12,894 bases of DNA, from positions 1-12,894 of the forward strand of contig JBOGFC010000105.1 of assembly GCA_050742155.1 (NCBI GenBank). Reading direction: 5' to 3'. This stretch comes from JBOGFC01 sp050742155. Lineage in GTDB: Bacteria; Actinomycetota; Acidimicrobiia; Spongiisociales; JALYHC01. The position numbers were made by a program, and so were the translations under genes. The notes under the pieces are model-generated. The model worked only from the letters and a program-made list of their open reading frames with translations, had not been told where the DNA came from and did no database searches. Position 1 is the stretch's first letter, and every line of letters begins with the position of its first letter. This document shows, piece after piece, positions 7,014 through 12,894 of this stretch.

Positions 7014-8156
7014 ATGCAGGCCGTGCTGTATCTGGATCATGCCGCCACCACCCCGCTGCGTCCCGAAGCCCGGGCGGCCATGGAGCCCTTCGCCGAGGAC
7101 CTCTTCGGCAACCCGTCCGGAGTGCACGAGGTCTCTCGGCGGGCCAAGAACGCCATCGAGGAGGCGCGAGAGCGGGCCGCCGCCCTGCTCGGGGGGCGGC
7201 CCGGCGAGATCGTCTTCACCTCCGGGGGGACGGAGTCGGATAACGCTGCCCTGAAGGGGACGGCCCTGCGAGGAGGGCGGCGGGGCGGGGTGGTCACCAC
7301 CGCCGTCGAGCACGAGGCGGTGCTGGAGAGTGCTCGCTTCCTCGAGTCGTTGGGTTGTCCGGTGACCATCGTTGGAGTGAACCGCTATGGGCAGGCCGAA
7401 CCCGATGAGATGGGAGCGGCGGTGACACCCGAGACGGCGCTGGTCTCGGTGATGTCCGCCAACAACGAGACCGGCGCCCGCCAGCCGACCCGCAAGGTGG
7501 CCGAGGCGGCCAGGGCCGTGCATCCGGAGGTGGTGGTCCACACCGACGCCGTGCAGGTCTTCGTCTCGGAAGACGTGAAGGTCGACGAGCTGGGCGTGGA
7601 CCTGCTCTCGCTGGCCGCCCACAAGTTCGGCGGGCCCAAGGGGGTGGGCCTGCTCTACGTTCGTGAGGGCCTCGAGCTGGAGCCGGTGCTGCACGGAGGG
7701 GGCCAGGAGGGGGGGCGCCGCTCCAGCACCCACAATGTCATGGGGATCGTGGGGATGGTGGCGGCCATGGAGGCGGCCGTCGACCAGCTCCAGCAGTTTC
7801 GATCCTGGGTCGGAGAGGCGCGCCGGCGGTTCGAGCAACGGCTCCGAACCGCCTTCCCGGACCTGGTCCTCAACGGCCCCACCGACGATCGGCTCGTCCA
7901 GCACTCCCACCTGCGCATCCCCGGGGTGCTCGCCGAGACCTTGCTGGTGCGCCTCGACCAGGTCGGCCTGGCCGCCTCGGCCGGCTCGGCCTGCCAGAGC
8001 GGTGCCGCCCAGGTCTCCCACGTCCTGGCCGCCATGGGGATGGAGCGTGTCGAGGCCCTGGAGTGCCTGCGGTTCACCTTCGGGTGGACCACCACCCCGG
8101 AGGATGGCGACCGGGCGGCAGCCCTGGTCGTCGGCGAGGTGAAGGCCCTGCGATGA
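7014..8156 (+). CDS. iscS: Cysteine desulfurase (IscS/NifS family)
   Basis: 380-residue PLP enzyme that removes sulfur from cysteine and carries it as a persulfide. Seen in the sequence: YLDHAATTP at the N-terminus, TSGGTESDN in the cofactor-binding region, AAHKFGGPKG with PLP-binding Lys204, and SAGSACQSG with the active-site Cys327. Length is normal. ATG 7014 follows GGGAG at 6999-7003 with a 10-base gap; GTG 7023 is an alternative three codons later. The stop overlaps mnmA by 4 bases (ATGA), so this copy most likely feeds sulfur to MnmA for tRNA thiolation, though it could also serve Fe-S assembly. The symbol follows the actinobacterial gene next to mnmA; the IscS versus NifS subtype is not settled. 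Confidence 0.93.
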   Translation: MQAVLYLDHAATTPLRPEARAAMEPFAEDLFGNPSGVHEVSRRAKNAIEEARERAAALLGGRPGEIVFTSGGTESDNAALKGTALRGGRRGGVVTTAVEHEAVLESARFLESLGCPVTIVGVNRYGQAEPDEMGAAVTPETALVSVMSANNETGARQPTRKVAEAARAVHPEVVVHTDAVQVFVSEDVKVDELGVDLLSLAAHKFGGPKGVGLLYVREGLELEPVLHGGGQEGGRRSSTHNVMGIVGMVAAMEAAVDQLQQFRSWVGEARRRFEQRLRTAFPDLVLNGPTDDRLVQHSHLRIPGVLAETLLVRLDQVGLAASAGSACQSGAAQVSHVLAAMGMERVEALECLRFTFGWTTTPEDGDRAAALVVGEVKALR

Positions 8157-9250
8157 AGGTCCTGGCCGCCATGTCGGGCGGAGTCGACTCGTCGGTGGCC
8201 GCCGCCCTCATGAAGGAGGAAGGCCACCAGGTGGTGGGGGTGACCCTCAAGCAGTGGGAGGGACCCCAGGGCGAGATGCCCACCGCCGGCTGCTGCACGC
8301 TGGCCGACAGCGAGGACGCCCGGCGGGTGGCCGCCCAGCTCGACATCCCCTATTACGTGCTCAACTACGTCGAGGAGTTCCGCTCCCAAGTGGTGGATCG
8401 CTTCGGGGCCGACTACCTGGCCGGGCGCACCCCCAACCCGTGCGTGGAGTGCAACCGGAGGGTCCGCTTCGCCCGGCTGCTGGAGCAGGCCACCCAGCTG
8501 GGCTGCGACCTGCTGGTCACCGGGCACTACGCCCGCTCCCATAAGAGGCGGGAGGGCTACCGGCTCTTGCGGGGGGTCGATCCCGACAAGGACCAGTCCT
8601 ACGTCCTCTACATGCTCGGCCAGGAGGAGCTCGGCCGGGTGCGGTTCCCGATCGGGGAGATGACCAAGGCGGAGACGAGGGAGGTGGCCTCCCGCCTTGG
8701 CCTGCGCACCGCCCACAAGCGGGACAGCCAGGACATCTGCTTCGTGGGCAAGGGCGACTACCGGGACTTCCTGCGCCGCCACTTTCCCCAGGCGGCCCGG
8801 CCGGGCCGCATCGTCGACGGGCAGGGCGAGACTCTGGGCACCCACGGCGGGGTGGCCGGCTTCACCGTCGGCCAGCGCCGCGGGCTGGGGACCTCGGTGG
8901 GTGAGCCGCGCTACGTGGTGGACATCCGCCCCCGGACTCGCACCGTGGTGGTGGGGCGCCGGGAGGACATGCTGGTCGACGCCTGCCGGGTGGAGGGCGT
9001 CTCTTTCGTGGCGGGCCGGCCCCCCCAGCGGCCGGAGGTGGAGGTTCGGGTCCGGTACCGATCCCGGCCGGTCCCGGCCCGGCTGGAGAGAGCCCCCTCC
9101 CCGGGCCTCCCCCAAAGGGGAAGGGAGAGCGAGTGGCTGGCCTGGTTCGAGGAGCCGCAGGCGGCGGTGGCGCCCGGCCAGGCGGCGGTCTTCTCACGCG
9201 GCGAGGAGGTGCTCGGGGGCGGCACCATCGCCGCCCTGATCCGGCGGTGA
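8153..9250 (+). CDS. mnmA: tRNA-specific 2-thiouridylase MnmA
   Basis: 365 residues. MnmA activates U34 of Lys, Glu and Gln tRNAs with ATP and adds sulfur to give 2-thiouridine. The ATP-pyrophosphatase loop AMSGGVDSS is at 6-14. TPNPCVEC carries Cys97 and Cys100; Cys100 aligns with the E. coli catalytic Cys102, and DSQDICFVG supplies the partner Cys196. Having Cys at 97, 100 and 196 fits the type proposed to bind an Fe-S cluster. FTVGQRRGLG and the final PGQAAVFSRGEEVLGGGTI are family-typical. ATG 8153 is set by the ATGA overlap with the desulfurase; upstream in-frame codons lie inside that gene. Oddity: residues about 313-326 in the C-terminal beta-barrel are an insert encoded by a palindromic repeat. 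Flanking motifs are intact, so the enzyme is probably functional. Confidence 0.95.
   Translation: MKVLAAMSGGVDSSVAAALMKEEGHQVVGVTLKQWEGPQGEMPTAGCCTLADSEDARRVAAQLDIPYYVLNYVEEFRSQVVDRFGADYLAGRTPNPCVECNRRVRFARLLEQATQLGCDLLVTGHYARSHKRREGYRLLRGVDPDKDQSYVLYMLGQEELGRVRFPIGEMTKAETREVASRLGLRTAHKRDSQDICFVGKGDYRDFLRRHFPQAARPGRIVDGQGETLGTHGGVAGFTVGQRRGLGTSVGEPRYVVDIRPRTRTVVVGRREDMLVDACRVEGVSFVAGRPPQRPEVEVRVRYRSRPVPARLERAPSPGLPQRGRESEWLAWFEEPQAAVAPGQAAVFSRGEEVLGGGTIAALIRR
9089..9130. repeat. Palindromic element inserted in frame within mnmA
   Basis: A C-rich half followed by a G-rich half, 42 bases long and exactly 14 codons. CCTCCCCC (9106-9113) and GGGGAAGG (9117-9124) fold with one mismatch around AAA, and an outer CTCCC (9097-9101) can pair with GGGAG (9123-9127). 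The encoded residues RAPSPGLPQRGRES interrupt a region where MnmA normally has a short turn between strands. The layout resembles the element at 1855-1917. The boundaries are estimated from where family-like sequence stops and resumes. Confidence 0.6.
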
Positions 9251-10176
9251 GCATCACCGGCGTCGGCAGCCTGCCCCACACCGATCCCGACGAGGCGGCT
9301 TGCTTCGTCCTGGAGGCCGCCCAGGTCCCCTACCTGCCGCAGCTTCCTCACCGTCACCCCGAGGAGGGGATGCTGGTGCAATGGGGGGATGGCCTGTGCG
9401 GGAGCGGGGCGGCGGGGGACGGCATCGGCCTTCGTTACGGTGCCCCGGTCGGGCCCCGCCAGCAGGCTTTCCGGGGTGCTGAAGCGCTGATCGATCTGCT
9501 GCCTCGTCAAACCCCCCTGGTCAAGTCCCAGGCCACCGGCCCGGTCACCCTGGCCCTGGGACTGCTGGCCGCCGGCCATCCCGGAGCGGGCCTCTGGGAC
9601 TGCGTGGTCGAGGGCCTGCTGCGGCGGGTGGAGAACCATCTCCGCTGGCTGGAGGAGCGGCTGCCGGAAGCCGAGGTGGTCCTCCTCTTCGACGAGCCGG
9701 GCCTGGCGGGCCTCCAGTCCCAGGAGGTCCCCCTCTCCCCGGCCGACGTGCGGGCCCTGCTGGGGACGGTGCTGGACGGGGTGCCGATCCCGGCCGGGCT
9801 GCACTGCTGCGCCGACACCGACTGGAGCCTGGTGGCCTCGCTTCGGCCGGACTGGATCTCCTGGGACGTGAGCGCCTTGGGCCCGGGCTTCGCCCAGGCC
9901 GGGCAGGCGCTCGCCGAGGCGGTGATGGAGGGCACCCGGATCATTTGGGGGGTGGTCCCTACCCAGATGGGCCCCCTGCCCCGGGACGACGAGCTGATCG
10001 CCCGCCTGCGAAGGGCCGAGGCCGCCCTCGTCCTGGGCGGGGCCGACCTGGCCCGCCTGGAGGCCGGAGCCTGGTACTCGCCGGCGTGCGGGCTGGCCGG
10101 GCTGTCGGAGAGCCAGGCGGAGGAGGTCTGTCGCCGGGTGCGGGTGCTGGCCGGGGAGCTGAGCGCGCATGGCTGA
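9247..10176 (+). CDS. MetE C-terminal-like (cobalamin-independent methionine synthase fold) protein
   Basis: 309 residues, the size of the single MetE/UROD-type barrel rather than full-length two-domain MetE of about 750. It begins VSITGVGSLPHTDPDEA, as in short MetE-like proteins. A probable zinc site is visible: His186 and Cys188 in GLHCCADTD (an H-x-C motif) and Cys281 in YSPACGLAG, matching the His, Cys and last Cys of MetE; Asp202 or Asp207 may replace the usual Glu. LLFDEPGLA at about 140-150 forms a barrel strand. GTG 9247 overlaps the mnmA stop (GTGA); ligA starts inside its last codons. As I recall, mycobacterial Rv3015c occupies the same place between mnmA and ligA. The true substrate is unknown: methyl transfer to a thiol is plausible, but the missing N-terminal domain argues against ordinary methionine synthesis. 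Confidence 0.82.
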   Translation: MSITGVGSLPHTDPDEAACFVLEAAQVPYLPQLPHRHPEEGMLVQWGDGLCGSGAAGDGIGLRYGAPVGPRQQAFRGAEALIDLLPRQTPLVKSQATGPVTLALGLLAAGHPGAGLWDCVVEGLLRRVENHLRWLEERLPEAEVVLLFDEPGLAGLQSQEVPLSPADVRALLGTVLDGVPIPAGLHCCADTDWSLVASLRPDWISWDVSALGPGFAQAGQALAEAVMEGTRIIWGVVPTQMGPLPRDDELIARLRRAEAALVLGGADLARLEAGAWYSPACGLAGLSESQAEEVCRRVRVLAGELSAHG

Positions 10177-12199
10177 CGTCGGCAGGCGCCTCGAGGAGCT
10201 GCGCGAGCAGATCTACTACCACTCCTACCGCTACCACGTGCTCACCGACCCGGAGATCTCGGACGCCGAGTACGACGAGCTCATGGCCGAGCTGGTCCGC
10301 CGGGAGGAGGCGCATCCCGACCTGGTCACGCCCGACTCGCCCACCCAACGGGTGGGGGCGCCTCCCTCCGAGCTGTTCGCACCGGTCACTCACCGGGAGC
10401 GGATGTTCTCGCTCGACAACGCCGAGTCGACGGTTCACCTGGAGGCCTGGGAGGCCCGTATGGTGCGCCAGCTCGGCAGGCCTCCCTCGGCGTACGTCTC
10501 CGAGCTCAAGATCGACGGGCTGGCGGTGTCGCTCACCTACGAGGAGGGACGGTTCGTGCGGGGGGCCACCCGCGGGGACGGCACCACCGGCGAGGACATC
10601 ACCGCCAACCTGCGCACCATCGAGGCGGTGCCGCTCCGCCTGCGGGGTGGGGTGCCGGCCGTGGTCGAGGTGCGGGGCGAGGTGTACATGCCGGTCTCGG
10701 CCTTCGAGGAGCTCAACCGCCGCCAGGGGGAGGCCGGCTTGCGGCTCTTCGCCAACCCTCGCAACGCCGGGGCCGGCTCGGTGCGCCAGAAGGACCCGGC
10801 GGTGACCGCTTCCCGCCGTCTGGGCATCTGGACCTACCAGGTCGGCTACCTGGAGGGCGGGCCGGCCGTCCGGGGCCACTGGGAGAGCCTCGAGTACCTG
10901 CGAGACCTCGGCCTGCCCGTCAACCCGGACATCCGTCTCTTCCCGGAGCTGGCCGGGGTGGAGGAGTACATCAAGAAGGCGGAGGCCGACCGGCACGCCC
11001 GCGACTACGAGACGGACGGGGTGGTGGTGAAGGTGGACGCCCTCGCCGAGCAGCGGGAGCTCGGGTTCACCGCCAAGAGCCCCCGTTGGGCGGTGGCCTA
11101 CAAGTTCCCGCCCGAGGAGCGGACCACCCGCCTGCGGGACATCCAGATCAACATCGGCCGTACCGGGGCCGCCACCCCCTTCGCCATGCTGGAACCGGTC
11201 TTCGTGGGGGGCGCCACGGTATCCCTGGCCACCTTGCACAACGAGGACGAGGTGCATCGCAAGGACGTGCGCATCGGAGACTGGGTGACGGTGCGGCGGG
11301 CCGGTGACGTCATCCCCGAGGTGGTGGGGCCCATGGTCGCGCGCCGCACGGGAGATGAGCGGGTCTGGCACATGCCCGCGCGCTGCCCCTTCTGCGGCAA
11401 TCCCATCGTCCGCCCGGAAGGAGAGGCGGTGGCGCGTTGCTCGGGCGGGTTCGCCTGCCCCAGCCGGCTCCGGGAGTACCTCTTCCACTTCGCCGGCCGG
11501 GGCGGGATGGACATCGAAGGCCTTGGCTACAAGACCGTCGACCTCCTGCTCCGCAAGGGTCTGATCGCCGATCCGGGCGACATCTACTCCCTCCTGCCGG
11601 ACGATCTCCTGCAGTTCGAGGGATGGGCCGACGTGTCGGTGGGCAACCTGATGCGGGCCATCGACCGCTCCCGGGGCCAACCGCTCCACCGGCTGCTGGT
11701 GGCGCTGGGCATCCCCCACGTGGGAGGCACGGTGGCCCGGCTGCTGGCCCGCCGCTACCGCGGCCTGGATCGCATCATGGCGGTTTCGGAGGAGGAGCTG
11801 GCCGGGACCGAGGGGGTGGGGCCGGTGATCGCCCGCTCGGTTCGAGAGTGGTCCGAGGACGACGCCAACCGCGCTCTGGTCGAGAAGCTGCGGGCCGCCG
11901 GAGTGAGTCTCGCCGACCCGGAGCCGGAGGGCGTGGACCAGCAGCTCCTGGCCGGTGTGACTCTGGTCATCACCGGCACCCTGGACGGCTTGAGCCGGGA
12001 GGCGGCCAAGCTGGCGGTGGAGGAGAGGGGCGGCAAGGTCACCTCCTCGGTTTCCAAGATGACCACCGCCCTGGTGGTGGGGGAGTCGCCCGGCACCAAG
12101 CTGGCCAAGGCGGAGCAGCTCGGGGTGCCCGCCATTGACGAGGCCACCTTCTTGCGACTGCTGGACGAGGGTCCGGCCGTCCTGGAGAGCGGGACGTGA
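10169..12199 (+). CDS. ligA: NAD-dependent DNA ligase LigA
   Basis: 676 residues, the usual length. LigA seals nicks during replication and repair using NAD. Domains in order: Ia (YYHSYRYHVLTDPEISDAEYDELM region), adenylation domain with SELKIDGLAV and adenylated Lys114, then TRGDGTTGED, PRNAGAGSVRQKDP and SPRWAVAYKFPPEE; OB fold from about IGRTGAATPFAMLEPV; a zinc finger with Cys406, Cys409, Cys424 and Cys430; helix-hairpin-helix repeats; and a C-terminal BRCT domain from LLAGVTLVITGTLDG to the end. All catalytic and zinc residues are present. ATG 10169 overlaps the preceding gene by 8 bases and has GGGGAG (10153-10158) upstream. It overlaps the next gene by 4 bases (GTGA). Confidence 0.97.
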   Translation: MADVGRRLEELREQIYYHSYRYHVLTDPEISDAEYDELMAELVRREEAHPDLVTPDSPTQRVGAPPSELFAPVTHRERMFSLDNAESTVHLEAWEARMVRQLGRPPSAYVSELKIDGLAVSLTYEEGRFVRGATRGDGTTGEDITANLRTIEAVPLRLRGGVPAVVEVRGEVYMPVSAFEELNRRQGEAGLRLFANPRNAGAGSVRQKDPAVTASRRLGIWTYQVGYLEGGPAVRGHWESLEYLRDLGLPVNPDIRLFPELAGVEEYIKKAEADRHARDYETDGVVVKVDALAEQRELGFTAKSPRWAVAYKFPPEERTTRLRDIQINIGRTGAATPFAMLEPVFVGGATVSLATLHNEDEVHRKDVRIGDWVTVRRAGDVIPEVVGPMVARRTGDERVWHMPARCPFCGNPIVRPEGEAVARCSGGFACPSRLREYLFHFAGRGGMDIEGLGYKTVDLLLRKGLIADPGDIYSLLPDDLLQFEGWADVSVGNLMRAIDRSRGQPLHRLLVALGIPHVGGTVARLLARRYRGLDRIMAVSEEELAGTEGVGPVIARSVREWSEDDANRALVEKLRAAGVSLADPEPEGVDQQLLAGVTLVITGTLDGLSREAAKLAVEERGGKVTSSVSKMTTALVVGESPGTKLAKAEQLGVPAIDEATFLRLLDEGPAVLESGT

Positions 12200-12687
12200 C
12201 CGGCGCCCGGCCGGCAGCCCTTTTCGTGCTGATCGCCTGCAACTCGCTGGGAGGGTTGGATGTAGAGACCTTCCCCGACCAGGGTGCCTCGCATGTGCCC
12301 CCGGACACCCAGCCCGAGTACAACTCCGAGCCTCCCACCAGCGGTCCCCACGTCCAGGCCTGGGCGCCGTGCGGTATCTACCGCCAGGAAGTCCCCGACC
12401 TGCTCCAAGTGCACGATCTGGAGCACGGGGTGGTGATGGTGCAATACGACCCGGAGATCTCCAACGAGGATCGCCGGGCCCTGGAGGACCTGGGCCGGGC
12501 CCTCGGGGACCACATCATCGTGGCGCCCCGCTCCGGGATGACCGGCCCGGTGGTGCTCACCGCCTGGACCAAGCTGCTTCGCCTGGAGGAGGTGAACGAG
12601 GAGGCGATCCGTGCCTTCTACCGGGAGTTCGCCGGGGGCGGCCCGGAACGGGTCCCGTGCCCGTTCGAGTTCGACGAGTCGGCCTGA
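12196..12687 (+). CDS. DUF3105 family lipoprotein
   Basis: 163 residues. A short hydrophobic N-terminus ends in the lipobox LIAC with Cys15, so a lipidated extracytoplasmic protein is expected. The body shows the DUF3105 signature: YNSEPPTSGPH (42-52), then HDLEHG (73-78), HIIVAPRSGMTGPVVLTAW and a C-terminal helix EEAIRAFYREF. His33, His52, His73 and His77 are well placed for a metal or catalytic site, but no activity is established for the family that I know of. Cys59 and Cys155 could form a disulfide. GTG 12196 overlaps the ligA stop by 4 bases, so it is co-translated with ligA, most likely because of operon packing rather than a DNA-repair role. The gene ends at TGA 12685-12687. Confidence 0.85.
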   Translation: MTGARPAALFVLIACNSLGGLDVETFPDQGASHVPPDTQPEYNSEPPTSGPHVQAWAPCGIYRQEVPDLLQVHDLEHGVVMVQYDPEISNEDRRALEDLGRALGDHIIVAPRSGMTGPVVLTAWTKLLRLEEVNEEAIRAFYREFAGGGPERVPCPFEFDESA

Positions 12688-12694
12688 CACAGCC

Positions 12695-12746
12695 CGTTCT
12701 GGTATCCAAGAATCACACCCTGGTGTGAAGTTCGCATACCAAAACG
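12695..12746. other. 52-base nested palindrome after the ligA operon
   Basis: Two inverted repeats share one centre at 12720.5. The inner one is TCACACC-CT-GGTGTGA (12713-12728), perfect except for the two central bases. The outer one is CGTTCTGGTAT (12695-12705) against ATACCAAAACG (12736-12746), 10 of 11 matched. The 7-base strips between them are mostly unpaired. It starts 8 bases after the DUF3105 stop and is richer in A/T than its surroundings. It could be a terminator-like hairpin, though no T-tract follows on either strand, a regulator-binding site, or a recombination or element end. Confidence 0.6.
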
Positions 12747-12768
12747 AACTGGGGGTCCTAGGCCGAAG

Positions 12769-12894
12769 TTACCGCGGCGAGGCCGAGACTCTCGGCTGAT
12801 ACCCCATGCCCCCCTTGAGGTCTCCGTTCTGGCGCTGAGCGACCTTATGGGTACGAGAGCCGGAGAGGAATGGGGGCTTCGAGGAGCTCAAAGG
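12769..12894 (-). CDS. Possible 3' end of a leftward gene running off the window
   Basis: Reading leftward from the right edge, one frame stays open for 41 codons and stops at TAA (complement of 12769-12771); it ends GMGYQPRVSASPR. By hand count about 32 of 41 codons end in G or C, mildly coding-like. No family is recognised and the start is outside the window, so this may be chance. If real, it converges on the DUF3105 gene with the 52-base palindrome between them. Confidence 0.2.
   Translation of the reverse strand, partial: PLSSSKPPFLSGSRTHKVAQRQNGDLKGGMGYQPRVSASPR
12782..12796. repeat. Short perfect palindrome
   Basis: GCCGAGA-C-TCTCGGC is symmetric about 12789 and as RNA folds a 6-bp stem with an ACT loop. 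It lies 36 bases beyond the 52-base palindrome, within the possible leftward reading frame. No T-tract follows. The rest of 12688-12894 holds only a repeated 9-mer, CCGTTCTGG, at 12694-12702 and 12824-12832, and no RNA gene that I can recognise. Confidence 0.4.

Noticed and set aside
8063..8152. Upstream start for mnmA
   Set aside because: It would place a non-family leader before MKVLAAMSGGVDSS; ATG 8153 gives the standard N-terminus and an ATGA overlap.
7655..10170. Two leftward open frames (7655-9115 and 8911-10170) opposite the cysteine desulfurase, mnmA and MetE-like genes
   Set aside because: Antisense shadows of confidently identified enzymes.
9959..11719. Leftward open frame of about 586 codons opposite ligA and the MetE-like gene
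   Set aside because: The opposite strand encodes full LigA with all motifs; the antisense product has no recognisable fold or sensible start context.
12713..12728. CRP/FNR-type operator
   Set aside because: The half-sites are in the wrong order (TCACA-N6-TGTGA rather than TGTGA-N6-TCACA), so it does not match the known consensus.
12688..12894. tRNA or other structured RNA gene at the right end
   Set aside because: No T-loop-like GGTTCGA motif, cloverleaf or known RNA signature was found; the palindromes do not fit a tRNA layout.
12847..12894. Rightward open frame starting MGTRAGEEWGLRG at the right edge
   Set aside because: Only 16 codons are visible, with no convincing ribosome site and no recognised family.

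Overview
The window is very GC-rich (roughly 70% by eye), tightly packed and mostly read rightward. The order cysteine desulfurase, mnmA, a MetE-C-terminal-like protein, ligA matches the actinobacterial iscS/mnmA/Rv3015c-like/ligA neighbourhood as I remember it. That makes an actinobacterium the best guess, possibly an uncultured Acidimicrobiia-type lineage; the class is inference.

Region 1 (1-5814) is a cell-envelope cassette. A BatA-like von Willebrand factor A (VWA) membrane protein is followed by a larger membrane protein with two VWA modules around a glutamine-amidotransferase-like domain, then a small lipoprotein and a single-pass membrane protein of no recognised family. All junctions overlap by 1-4 bases, so the genes look translationally coupled and may act together at the membrane. 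A MoxR ATPase and DUF58 protein are expected upstream but lie outside the window.

Region 2 (5815-6531) is a small accessory island. It holds a ribbon-helix-helix antitoxin with a good start and a PIN-domain toxin that is broken by an internal deletion and a one-base frameshift. A 132-base convergent spacer with a perfect 9-bp inverted repeat follows.

Region 3 (6532-12687) is housekeeping. A leftward SRPBCC-fold gene diverges from a telescoped operon: cysteine desulfurase, mnmA (tRNA U34 2-thiolation), a zinc-site MetE-like protein, NAD-dependent DNA ligase ligA and a DUF3105 lipoprotein. Each gene overlaps the next by 4-8 bases. The cysteine desulfurase probably supplies sulfur to MnmA.

Region 4 (12688-12894) has no clear gene. 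It holds a 52-base nested palindrome, a second short palindrome and perhaps the 3' end of a leftward gene.

The most unusual signals are two C/G-rich palindromic elements lodged inside coding sequence, one forming the C-terminal tail of the first VWA protein and one as a 14-codon in-frame insert in mnmA; the nested palindrome after the ligA operon; the decayed toxin beside an intact antitoxin; and the coupled VWA/lipoprotein cassette. No tRNA, rRNA, CRISPR array or complete insertion sequence was seen.
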